64,000 nucleotides of DNA from Saccharothrix deserti (GTDB taxonomy: Bacteria; Actinomycetota; Actinomycetes; Mycobacteriales; Pseudonocardiaceae), in NCBI RefSeq assembly GCF_009769385.1, contig NZ_VKAB01000032.1:1-64000 (forward strand), read 5' to 3'. Position numbers and translations under genes: made by a program. Positions 1-7,830 of the stretch are shown one piece after another. Position 1 is the first letter of the stretch, and each line of letters starts with the position of its first letter. The notes beneath the pieces are model-generated. The model had not been told where the DNA came from and made no database searches. It saw nothing but the letters and a program-made list of their open reading frames with translations.

Positions 1-73
1 GCTCGTTCAGGTGCGGCAACAGCGCCGCGAACCGGCACCCGAGCTGCGACAGGACCTCCCGCGTGATCGCCAT
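1..73 (-). CDS. ISAzo13-like transposase, N-terminal fragment running off the left edge
   Basis: The ATG at 73 reads leftwards for 24 codons until the window ends. The encoded start (MAITREVLSQLG, then FAALLPHLNE) has the look of ISAzo13-family transposases, which usually open with a short helix followed by a LLPHLDERQRR-like motif. The rest of the element would lie to the left. The terminal inverted repeat should sit between 74 and about 140 but I cannot define it. Directly to the right is an MFS gene that lacks its 5' part, so insertion of this element is the simplest explanation of that truncation. Family assignment rests on 24 residues. Confidence 0.6.
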   Translation of the reverse strand, partial: MAITREVLSQLGCRFAALLPHLNE

Positions 74-120
74 ACCAGACCAACGAGCACCAAGATCGAA
101 AGCAACACCTTGATCTTTTA

Positions 121-612
121 CGGCTTCTGTACGCCCCGCAGCGCACGGCGGCCGGTGCCTCGGCGGGCGTCGCGGCGCTGTTCGTGCTCTACCTCGGCGG
201 TGCGGTGGGCACCGTGCTGGGCGGCAGCCTGGCGAACCGGTGGGACCGGGTGGCCGTCGTGCGCTGGTCGTACCTGATCACCGTGGTCGCCGTCGCAGGT
301 GTCGTGTTCGTTCCCGGTCCGGGGTTCTACCTGTTCGTGGCACTGACCTCGGTCGGCCTCTACATCCCGTTCTCGCTGCAGGTGACCCTCGCCCAGGACT
401 ACCTGCCCACGCGCATCGGCACGGCCAGCGGCATCACCCTCGGCTTGACGGTGAGCATCGGAGGGCTCGTGAGCCCCTTGATCGGCAGCGTCGCCGACGC
501 CACGTCCCTACAACTAGCGCTCGCCCCGCTCATCCTGATGCCCGCCCTGAGCTGGCTGCTGTTCCGAACACTGCCCGAACCGGGCTTGCTGTTGCAAAAG
601 ACTTGCTGTTAG
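121..612 (+). pseudogene. MFS transporter, C-terminal fragment truncated by the adjacent IS element
   Basis: About 150 codons remain of a major facilitator transporter normally near 400 residues. Hydrophobic segments such as GVAALFVLYLGGAVGTVLGG, followed by a short basic loop (ANRWDR), match the second half of the family. The reading frame is closed upstream by TGA at 64-66, and homology-like sequence begins only around 140, just past the transposase start on the other strand. A GTG at 184 could start translation, but the product would lack at least half of the transmembrane helices. It is most likely non-functional. The substrate of the ancestral transporter cannot be told. Confidence 0.7.
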
Positions 613-649
613 CTACTCCTGGCAATAGTTGACCTTCCCTGCTGAGGTG

Positions 650-2233
650 ATGCGTGTGCGGCGGCTGCTGATCGGCGTCTTGGTTACGGTCGCGTCAGCC
701 ACCGCGTGCACGTCACCCGACGGCGACACGGCGGCCGACACCGGGCAGTCCATCGTGATCGGGGCCGGTGGCGAGCCGGACAACCTCAACCCGATCCTGG
801 GCTACGCACCGGACGGCGCGTCGAAGATCTTCGACGGCCTGGTGTCCCGCGACGCGCAGCTGAACCTGGTGCCGGGACTGGCGGAAGAAGTGCCGACCGC
901 CTCGCCGGACGGCCTCACGTGGACCGCGACACTGCGCGCGGGCGTGGAGTTCTCCGACGGCACGGCGCTGTCCGCGCAGGACGTCGTGTTCACCTACAAG
1001 TCGGTGCTGGACGCGAAGACCAACTCCACGATCGCGTCGCGCTTCGACGCGCTGGCCGACGTGACCGCGCCGGACGACCGCACAGTGGTGTTCCGGCTGT
1101 CCCACCCGTACGCGCCGCTCGTGCAGCAGCTGACCCTGGGCATCGTGCCGCGCAAGGCATTCGACGGCGTCGACGTCAACAGCGCGCCCTTCAACACCGC
1201 CCCGATCGGCACCGGCCCGTACACGGCGGCGGAGTGGCGCAAGGGCGAGCGGATGGTGCTCAAGGCCAACGAGGACTACTGGGGCGGCGCACCCGCGATC
1301 AAGACCGTGACCGTGGTGTTCGTGCCCGACGACAACGCCCGCGCCACGCGGATGGCCGCCGGCGAGTTCGACGGCACCGTCCTGCCGCCGAAGCTGGCGA
1401 AGTCGTACACCGGCAAGTCGGGCTACCGGATCGTGCGGAACCCGTCCGCCGACTACCGCGGCCTGGGCATTCCGTCCGAGCTGCCGTTCACCTCCGACCC
1501 GAAGGTGCGCCGGGCGATCAACCTCGCCCTCGACCGCCAGGCCATGGTCGACACCATCCTCGCGGGCGCCGGAAATCCCGCCGCGACACCGATCTCGCCT
1601 CACCTGAAGGACTGGTACGACCCGAACGCCTCGTTCGCGCACGACACCGCCGAGGCCGAACGACTGCTCGACGAGGCGGGCTGGCGGAGGGGCACCGACG
1701 GCATGCGGTCGCGTGACGGGCAGGTCGCGCGGTTGCCGATCCTGTACCCGGCGCCGGACGTGCTGCGCAAGGAACTCGCGCTGGCGGCGGCCGGCGACAT
1801 CGCGAAACTGGGCATCGACGCGCCGGCCGAGGCGACCACGTTCGAGCTGATGCTGCAACGGCAGAGGGAGGCCGCGAGCGTCTGGGGCGGCGGAGACCCG
1901 TACGACCCGGACACCGCGGCCTACACCCTGCTGCACTCCCGCTACGCCGGTCAGCCCGGCTACCTCAACATGACGCTCTACCGGAACCCCGCGGTGGACG
2001 CGGCGCTGGACACCGGCCGCCGGAGTCTCGACCCCGCCACGCGCAAGCAGGCGTACACCGACTTCCAGCGGGCCTACACCGCGGATCCGGGCTGGGCGTT
2101 CCTGGTGTTCCTCGACCACACCTACGTGCTGCGGGACGAGTGGGACGGCCAGGCCGAGCAGGTCGAACCGCACGACCACGGGCTCGTGCACGCGGTGTGG
2201 TGGAACCTCGAACGCTGGACACCCAAGCCGTGA
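650..2233 (+). CDS. Peptide/solute ABC transporter substrate-binding lipoprotein (SBP family 5)
   Basis: A 527-residue extracytoplasmic binding protein that would capture oligopeptides, nickel or a related solute for the permease and ATPase genes behind it. A basic start (MRVRRLL), a hydrophobic stretch and a Cys near residue 20 suggest a lipoprotein signal, although the lipobox is weak. Typical family-5 elements follow: GEPDNLNP near the start, LTWTATLRAGVEFSDGT, and a GTGPYTAAEW segment. The ATG at 650 is preferred over the TTG at 629 because it places the basic n-region at the N terminus. The stop overlaps the next start (GTGA), so the five genes form one operon. The substrate is not predictable. 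Confidence 0.88.
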   Translation: MRVRRLLIGVLVTVASATACTSPDGDTAADTGQSIVIGAGGEPDNLNPILGYAPDGASKIFDGLVSRDAQLNLVPGLAEEVPTASPDGLTWTATLRAGVEFSDGTALSAQDVVFTYKSVLDAKTNSTIASRFDALADVTAPDDRTVVFRLSHPYAPLVQQLTLGIVPRKAFDGVDVNSAPFNTAPIGTGPYTAAEWRKGERMVLKANEDYWGGAPAIKTVTVVFVPDDNARATRMAAGEFDGTVLPPKLAKSYTGKSGYRIVRNPSADYRGLGIPSELPFTSDPKVRRAINLALDRQAMVDTILAGAGNPAATPISPHLKDWYDPNASFAHDTAEAERLLDEAGWRRGTDGMRSRDGQVARLPILYPAPDVLRKELALAAAGDIAKLGIDAPAEATTFELMLQRQREAASVWGGGDPYDPDTAAYTLLHSRYAGQPGYLNMTLYRNPAVDAALDTGRRSLDPATRKQAYTDFQRAYTADPGWAFLVFLDHTYVLRDEWDGQAEQVEPHDHGLVHAVWWNLERWTPKP

Positions 2234-3237
2234 CGGCCGTCGCGACCGCACGGACCCGCAGGCGCGGTCGTGCCCTCGGCCTGCTCGTGCTGCGCCGGCT
2301 CGCGTTCGCGGTCCCGGTGGTGCTGCTGGTCGGCTTCGCGCTGTTCGTGCTGGCCAAGGCGTCACCGTTCGACCCGGTCGAGCGCTACTTCGGGCTGCGC
2401 ATCATCGGCGCCTCACCGGAACGCGTGGCGCAGGTGCGGGCGAACTGGGGCGTCGACCAGCCGGTGGTCGAGCAGTACCTGGCCTGGCTGCGGCACGCGG
2501 TCGCCGGGGACTTCGGCGACTCGCTGTCCCTGCGGCAACCGGTGTCGCAGGTGATCGGCGAACGGCTCGGCTGGTCGGTGTTGCTCGTCGCCGTCGCCTT
2601 CGCCCTCGCGTTGCTGCTCGGGTTGGTGCTCGGCACCGCCGCGGCCTGGCGTCAGGGCGGTTGGCTGGACCGGACGATCACCGCGGTCGCCTACGCACTG
2701 GAAGCCGCACCGGTGTTCTGGCTGGGACTGGCCGCCCTGTACGTGTTCGCGCTCGAACTGCAGTGGCTGCCCGGCGGCGGGCTCACCGATCCCGACGCCG
2801 CGCTGGGCGTCGGGCAGGTCGCCCGGCACCTGGTGCTGCCGGTGTCGGTGCTCGCGCTCTCCCACGCGCCCTGGTACGTGCTGTTCGTCCGGCAGAGCCT
2901 GCTCGAATCGTTCACCTCCGACCACGTGATCGGCGCGCGGTCACGCGGTCTACCGGATCACCTGGTCGTGTCCGGGCACGCGCTGCGCACCTCACTGCTG
3001 CCGTTCCTGACCCTGCTCGGCGCCCGGCTGCCCGAGCTGATCACCGGGGCTCTGCTCGTGGAAACCGTGTTCTCGTGGCCCGGCATCGCCAGAGCCACCG
3101 TCGACGCCGCGCTCAACGTGGACTTCGCGCTGCTGGGCGCCCTCACGGTGCTCGCCACCGCCGTGGTGCTGCTCGGCAACCTGCTCGCCGACGTGCTCTA
3201 CGCGGCGGCCGATCCGAGGGTGGGTCTGGATGGTTGA
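2230..3237 (+). CDS. Peptide ABC transporter permease (DppB-like)
   Basis: A 335-residue inner-membrane permease. The N-terminal TM helix (about residues 20-45) is followed by an extracellular region and five further hydrophobic helices. The family-typical GALLVETVFSWPGIARATVD sits near the C terminus in the coupling-helix region. The GTG at 2230 overlaps the TGA of the binding-protein gene by four bases, which fixes the start. It should pair with the next permease to form the channel. Confidence 0.9.
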   Translation: MTAVATARTRRRGRALGLLVLRRLAFAVPVVLLVGFALFVLAKASPFDPVERYFGLRIIGASPERVAQVRANWGVDQPVVEQYLAWLRHAVAGDFGDSLSLRQPVSQVIGERLGWSVLLVAVAFALALLLGLVLGTAAAWRQGGWLDRTITAVAYALEAAPVFWLGLAALYVFALELQWLPGGGLTDPDAALGVGQVARHLVLPVSVLALSHAPWYVLFVRQSLLESFTSDHVIGARSRGLPDHLVVSGHALRTSLLPFLTLLGARLPELITGALLVETVFSWPGIARATVDAALNVDFALLGALTVLATAVVLLGNLLADVLYAAADPRVGLDG

Positions 3238-4117
3238 CACCCCGGTCTGGCGGCCGGTCCCGCGATCACGTGTCGCCGCCGCGAGCACGCCCCGATCGCC
3301 GCGCCGCCGACTGATCCCCGCCGCGGTCGTCCTCGGCGTGCTCGTCGGCGCGGCGCTGGTCGTGCCCCTCGTGGTCGACCTCAACCAGCAGTACGTGGAC
3401 CTGGCCTCGGCCGACCGGCCGCCGTCCCTGGCGCACCCGTTCGGCACCGACGAACTCGGCCGCGACGTCCTGCTGCGCTGCGTCTACGCGTTGCGCGTGT
3501 CGCTGGCGGTCGGCCTGGTCGCCGCCCTGATCTCGTCCGTGGTGGGCACCGCGGTCGGCGCGCTCGCGGGCACCGCCGGCGGTTGGGTCGACCGCTTCCT
3601 GATGCGCCTGGTCGACGCCGTCGCGTCGGTGCCGCACCTGCTGCTGGGCATCGTGATCGTGGCGATCCTGAGGCCCAGCCTGACCGCCGTGGTGATCTCG
3701 ATCGGCCTCACCCACTGGCTGACCTCGGCACGGATCGTGCGCTCGGAGATCCTCTCGCTGCGCAGCCGCCCGTTCATCGACGCCGCGATCGTCGGCGGAT
3801 CGTCCCGCACGCGCGTCCTCGCTCGGCACCTGCTGCCCAACGTCGCACCGCAGGTCCTGCTGGCCACCACGCTGATGGTGCCGCACGCGGTGTGGCACGA
3901 GACCGCGCTGTCGTTCCTCGGGCTCGGCCTGCCGCCGCACGCCGCCAGCATCGGCAACATGATCAACGACGCGCGGCGGTCACTGCTGTCCGGCGGCTGG
4001 TGGATGTCACTGGCCCCCGGCGCCGTCCTGATCGCCGCGACCCTCGCCATCTCCGGGCTGAGCGGGGTCTGGCGCGACCGGCTCAACCCCCGCCGCAGGT
4101 CGGAGCTCACGTGGTGA
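3230..4117 (+). CDS. Peptide ABC transporter permease (DppC-like)
   Basis: A 295-residue second permease. Residues 65-75 carry HPFGTDELGRDVL, a hallmark of DppC/OppC proteins, and the C-terminal half has the transport-system motif ETALSFLGLGLPPHAASIG. There are about six predicted TM helices. Its ATG at 3230 overlaps the preceding stop by eight bases. The C terminus overlaps the first ATPase gene. Confidence 0.9.
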   Translation: MVDTPVWRPVPRSRVAAASTPRSPRRRLIPAAVVLGVLVGAALVVPLVVDLNQQYVDLASADRPPSLAHPFGTDELGRDVLLRCVYALRVSLAVGLVAALISSVVGTAVGALAGTAGGWVDRFLMRLVDAVASVPHLLLGIVIVAILRPSLTAVVISIGLTHWLTSARIVRSEILSLRSRPFIDAAIVGGSSRTRVLARHLLPNVAPQVLLATTLMVPHAVWHETALSFLGLGLPPHAASIGNMINDARRSLLSGGWWMSLAPGAVLIAATLAISGLSGVWRDRLNPRRRSELTW

Positions 4118-5067
4118 ACGAACTCGTGCTCGACCACCTCTCCGTGCGATTCGCACTGCCGGGCAAGTTCAGCCTGCCGGGCGCCACCGTCGCGGCGGTC
4201 AACGACGTGTCCCTGCGGATCCGTCCGGGCGAGTGCGTGGCGCTCGTGGGCGAGAGCGGCTGCGGCAAGACCGTGCTCGCCAACGCGCTCCTCGGGTTCC
4301 TGCCCGGCAACGCGCAGACCTCCGGAACGGCGACCCTGACCGGTGACGGGCCGTCCCTGGACCTGCTCACCACGTCCGACACGGTGCTCGCCACGACCGT
4401 CCGCGGGCGCCGCATCGGCCTCATCCCGCAAAGCCCGGCCGCCCACCTCACCCCCGTGCGCACCGCCCGTGCCCAGCTCGAAGAGGCCGTGCGCGTGCAC
4501 CACCCCACCGACACCGCACCCCGCGACCACGCGCACCGGGTAGCCGCCCGCGCCGGGCTCTCCCCCGACGACCTCGACCGCTACCCGCACGAACTGTCCG
4601 GCGGCATGGCACAACGCGTCGCCAACGCGCTCGCCCTGGTCGGCGACCCGTGGCTGCTCATCGCCGACGAACCCACCACCGGCCTGGACCGGCACCTGGT
4701 CGACGGGCTGATCGAGGAGTTCCGCCGCATGGTCGCCGACGGCCGCGCGGTCCTGCTCATCACCCACGACCTGGCCGCCGCGCAACGGATCGCCGACCGG
4801 ATCGCGGTCATGTACGCGGGGCGGATCATCGAGATCGGCCCGACGCGGAAGGTGCTCGAAGTGCCGCGCCACCACTACAGCCGGGGCTTGGTCGACGCCC
4901 TGCCCGACCGCGCGTTCACCCCGATCCCCGGCCAGCCGCCCCTGCTCACGGACCTGCCGGCCGGCTGCTCGTTCGCGCCCCGGTGCGACCAGGCGGCTCC
5001 CGTCTGCGCCGAGCGCCCGACCCTCACCGACGACGACCACGCCGTCGCGTGCCACCTCCCGTGCTGA
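4114..5067 (+). CDS. Peptide ABC transporter ATP-binding protein (DppD-like)
   Basis: A 317-residue ATPase. It has Walker A GESGCGKT, the Q-loop region LIPQSPAAHLTPV, signature LSGGMAQR, Walker B LLIADEPT and the switch His in ITHDL. The C-terminal oligopeptide-transporter extension with spaced cysteines (CSFAPRCDQAAPVC) is present; in DppD/F proteins this region has been linked to Fe-S or dimer contacts. The GTG at 4114 gives a GTGA overlap with the permease; the GTG at 4111 is an alternative. Confidence 0.9.
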   Translation: MNELVLDHLSVRFALPGKFSLPGATVAAVNDVSLRIRPGECVALVGESGCGKTVLANALLGFLPGNAQTSGTATLTGDGPSLDLLTTSDTVLATTVRGRRIGLIPQSPAAHLTPVRTARAQLEEAVRVHHPTDTAPRDHAHRVAARAGLSPDDLDRYPHELSGGMAQRVANALALVGDPWLLIADEPTTGLDRHLVDGLIEEFRRMVADGRAVLLITHDLAAAQRIADRIAVMYAGRIIEIGPTRKVLEVPRHHYSRGLVDALPDRAFTPIPGQPPLLTDLPAGCSFAPRCDQAAPVCAERPTLTDDDHAVACHLPC

Positions 5068-5723
5068 CCGGACTGCGCGCCGACGCGATCACCGCCGGCT
5101 ACGACCCCCGCCACCCGGTCCTCACCGACTTCAGCCTGACCGTCCACTCCGGACAGACCTTCGGCCTGGCCGGCCCGAGCGGCAGCGGCAAGTCGACGCT
5201 CGCCCGTGTGCTCGCCCTGCTGCACAAGCCTTTCGCGGGCACCGTCCACCTCGACGGCGTCCCGGTGACCGGTTTCCGCCAGCGCGCACCACGGGCACAA
5301 CGCACCCGCATCGGCGTCCTGTTCCAGCAACCACGCCTGTCGGTGGACCCGCGGATGACGCTGCGAACGGCGATCGCCGAACCCCTGCGCGCCAACGGCC
5401 GACCGGCCGACCGCGTGGACGAACTGGCCGAGCTGGTGATGCTCACCCCGGAGTTGCTCGTCCGGCGGCCGCACGAGGTCAGCGACGGCCAGCTCCAACG
5501 CGCCTGCCTCGCCCGAGCCCTCGCGCTGCGCCCCGGTTACCTCGTGTGCGACGAGATGACCACCATGCTGGACGCCTCCACCACCGCAGCTCTCGTCAAC
5601 GTCATCCGCGACTACCAGCGGCAGACCGGCGCGGGCGTGCTCGCCATCTCGCACGACACCGTGCTGCTCGACCACTGGGCGGACCACGTCGTGACGCTGG
5701 ACAACGCCACTGCCGGGAACTAG
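5061..5723 (+). CDS. Peptide ABC transporter ATP-binding protein (DppF-like, short)
   Basis: A 220-residue ATPase, last in the operon. Walker A is GPSGSGKST. The signature is VSDGQLQR, with Asp in place of the usual second Gly-region residue. Walker B is YLVCDEMT and the switch motif is ISHDTVLL. Unlike the preceding ATPase it lacks the C-terminal oligopeptide extension, so it is shorter than typical DppF proteins (about 320 residues). The GTG at 5061 overlaps the previous stop. It probably forms a heterodimer with the preceding ATPase. Confidence 0.87.
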   Translation: MLTGLRADAITAGYDPRHPVLTDFSLTVHSGQTFGLAGPSGSGKSTLARVLALLHKPFAGTVHLDGVPVTGFRQRAPRAQRTRIGVLFQQPRLSVDPRMTLRTAIAEPLRANGRPADRVDELAELVMLTPELLVRRPHEVSDGQLQRACLARALALRPGYLVCDEMTTMLDASTTAALVNVIRDYQRQTGAGVLAISHDTVLLDHWADHVVTLDNATAGN

Positions 5724-5733
5724 CGATGCGTGG

Positions 5734-5988
5734 TCATGACGCCTGTGCGTCCAGCAGGCTCTGCTCAGCGGACCGAGCGGCCAGGATCGGCAGGAAGCTG
5801 TGGAATTTGGCTCTGCCGGCGAGTTGCCGATAGGCGTCGGAGACGGCCTCGCGGACGACCTGGTAATCGATCTTGCCGCCGAGGCGCCGGGCGACCTCCT
5901 CCGCGGCCTGGTCCAGCTGCACATCGATCCTGGTGTACAGGTCGTGCGGATCACGCACCGAGTGGCCTTCGAGTTTGTCAGCCATCAT
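5734..5988 (-). CDS. Small three-helix bundle domain protein
   Basis: An 84-residue protein made almost wholly of predicted amphipathic helix. It resembles the actinobacterial three-helix-bundle dimerisation family, with a pattern like VVREAVSDAYRQL followed by AKFHSFLPILAARSAEQSLL. Two ATG codons (5988 and 5985) lie after a good GGAGG ribosome site, so either may be used. The family often appears near stress or regulatory genes but its role is not established. It is convergent with the ABC operon (11 bp between stops) and lies behind the decayed two-component pair. Confidence 0.65.
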   Translation of the reverse strand: MMADKLEGHSVRDPHDLYTRIDVQLDQAAEEVARRLGGKIDYQVVREAVSDAYRQLAGRAKFHSFLPILAARSAEQSLLDAQAS

Positions 5989-6054
5989 GATGTTCCTCCG
6001 TCACTGCACCATCGGAACCAGGCTACCCCAGCACCACGTGACGGGCCTGTCAGA

Positions 6055-6434
6055 TCACCTGTCGTCCGCCCGTCCCGGCAGCGTGACGGTGACCGCCAGA
6101 CCGCCGCCCGGCCGTGGTTCCGCGTGGACGTCGCCGTCGTGGGCGCGGGTGATGGCCTGGACTATCGACAGCCCGACCACGGCCGGCGCGATGGCGCCTC
6201 CGGTCAGCAACCGGTCGAGGAAGTCGTCCTGGACGGCCGTTTCGACGCGGAACTCCGCAGGCGGCACTCCACCGGTGGTCGACGGTGCGGCGGGGTGTCG
6301 ACCCGGGAGCCCGCGGGCAGTCGCTGCGCGGTCAGCACGTAGGTGAAGCCGAGGAGCGCCGCGCCCGCGAGCAGGAAGAGTCCACCCTGGACCAGGGTCA
6401 GCCTGGCGCGGATCGCCAGCCTGGTCCGCCTCAC
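6055..6434 (-). pseudogene. Sensor histidine kinase remnant with a large internal deletion and frameshift
   Basis: The GTG at 6434 overlaps the stop of the upstream response regulator (GTGA), as in intact pairs. The first part encodes a basic start and one TM helix (GGLFLLAGAALLGFTYVLTA). After about 45 codons sense is lost in this frame. A second frame then shows the G-box end of a kinase (GLSIVQAITRAHDGDVHAEP, then GGGLAVTVTLP). The sensor region, HAMP, HisKA with its histidine, and the N-box are all missing. An intact member would be about 400 residues, so most of the gene has been lost. It cannot work as a kinase. Confidence 0.78.
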
Positions 6435-6988
6435 GGGATCCGGTACCCGACGCCCGGCTCGGTCACCAGCACGGGCGGATCGCCGAGCTTGCGCCTCAGC
6501 TTGAGGATCGCCATGCGCACGGCGTGGCTGAACGGATCGGCGTGGACGTACCGGCCGTCGCGGTACACCTCGCGGCGGTGCGGGTCCAGCCGGATACCGG
6601 CGCGGTGCAGCACCGGCGGCGCGGCGGGCCGGGAACGCCGCCCGAGCGCCGGCACACGTGCCGCCAGTTCGGGGAACGCGAACGGTTTGGCGAGGTAGTC
6701 GTCGGCGCCCATGACGAGCCCGGCGACGCGATCGTCCACACCGGAGGCCGCCGTGAGCATCAGCACGCGGACATCCGAGCCCGCGTCGACCACCTCTCGG
6801 CAGACTTCGTCCCCGTGGACCACGGGAAGATCCCGGTCGAGCACCACCACGTCGTAGTCGTGCACGTGCAGTCGTTCCAGGGCGGCGGCGCCGTCGTGCA
6901 CCACGTCGACCGCGTGGGCGTCGCCGCGCAGCCACTCCGCCACGGCGCCCGCGAGCAGCGGCTCGTCCTCGACCACCAGGATCCTCAC
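6431..6988 (-). CDS. OmpR-family response regulator with an internal deletion in the DNA-binding domain
   Basis: The receiver domain is complete: acidic pocket VVEDEP, phospho-acceptor Asp51 in VVVLDRDLP, conserved Thr in LMLTA, and Lys in LAKPF. The winged-helix domain starts normally (VYRDGRYV) but jumps straight to HADPFSHAVRMAI. It therefore lacks about 34 residues, including the first helices and much of the recognition-helix scaffold, then ends normally (LRRKLGDPP, GVGYRIP). Total length is 185 residues against about 220 for the family. The deletion keeps the frame. DNA binding is probably abolished, and with the partner kinase also gutted the system looks dead. Start GTG at 6988. Confidence 0.8.
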   Translation of the reverse strand: MRILVVEDEPLLAGAVAEWLRGDAHAVDVVHDGAAALERLHVHDYDVVVLDRDLPVVHGDEVCREVVDAGSDVRVLMLTAASGVDDRVAGLVMGADDYLAKPFAFPELAARVPALGRRSRPAAPPVLHRAGIRLDPHRREVYRDGRYVHADPFSHAVRMAILKLRRKLGDPPVLVTEPGVGYRIP

Positions 6989-7075
6989 CCGGCCATGCTC
7001 GCGGACCGCGCGTCACCTCCGCGTCAACGTTTTTGGTTACGCCGAGGAAATACGCCGCCGTGTCGACTGTGTCAC

Positions 7076-7749
7076 GTGACCACGCAAATGGAAGTGGACT
7101 ACCAGCCCAGTCAGCCGCACGGCTGGCCTTCCGGGCGGGGCCAGACCGTCGGGGTGACGATCGGCGGGCACGTACCCGCCCGCGATCTCACCCTCGGCGG
7201 TCGGGCGCACCGGATCAGCCTGCGACCGTTGACCCACCTGACCACACCGTCGGCACTCTTCACCGAGACCCTCGGCGCGGCGTTCGGCGCGCGTTACGCG
7301 TTCCGGTCCGCCGGCGCCGGCGGCGGGTTCAGCGTGCGGTCGTACAACGTCCTGGTCGAGGAAGCGACGCAGCACAGCCCGTTCCACTACGGCGCCGACC
7401 TGTACGTCGTCGGCAAGCCCGCCCGTCATCGTGGCGTGCCGCGGTGGATCCAGGTCGTCAGCCAGGTCAGACCGACGCCGTTCGTCTACAACGGCGGGGG
7501 GCCAACCCGTTCCACATCTCCGGGGGTCCCGTTTCGATCTACGGCGAGCGGGTCGTCAACTTCGCCCACCAGACGGCCATGCCCGTCCTGGCGCCTCCCG
7601 GCGATGAGCCGCCGGTGGAGGAAGCCTTCGCCGCCGAGGTGTTCCTCGTCGTGGACACCGGCTGGAAGGACTCATCCGGCAGGGGCGTCGTCGACGTCTT
7701 CGGCGGCTTCACCTGGGGCTGGCAGATCCGGCGAGTGCCCGCCGGGTGA
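7076..7749 (+). pseudogene. Hypothetical protein gene with a frameshift in a G6 run
   Basis: Two overlapping frames join into one coherent protein of about 224 residues if one base is removed from the run of six G at 7496-7501. Frame one starts at GTG 7076 or ATG 7088 and reads through GADLYVVGKPARHRGVPRW. Frame two continues with FHISGGPVSIYGERVVNFAH and ends with VDVFGGFTWGWQIRRVPAG. I do not recognise the family. There are no TM segments or signal peptide; the second half is rich in aromatic/Gly beta-like sequence. The indel may be real or a sequencing error. It lies between the decayed two-component genes and the PP2C phosphatase. Confidence 0.6.
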
Positions 7750-7830
7750 GCCGTCCCGATCCTCGGAGAACCGATCCGGGCCGGTCCTGCGGGTCATTGG
7801 AAGATCACGTCGCTATCGCGTTCGGAACGG

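Noticed and set aside
713..2365. 550-codon open frame antisense to the binding-protein gene
   Set aside because: Shadow frame with repetitive Arg/Val/Gly composition; the plus strand encodes a family-5 binding protein.
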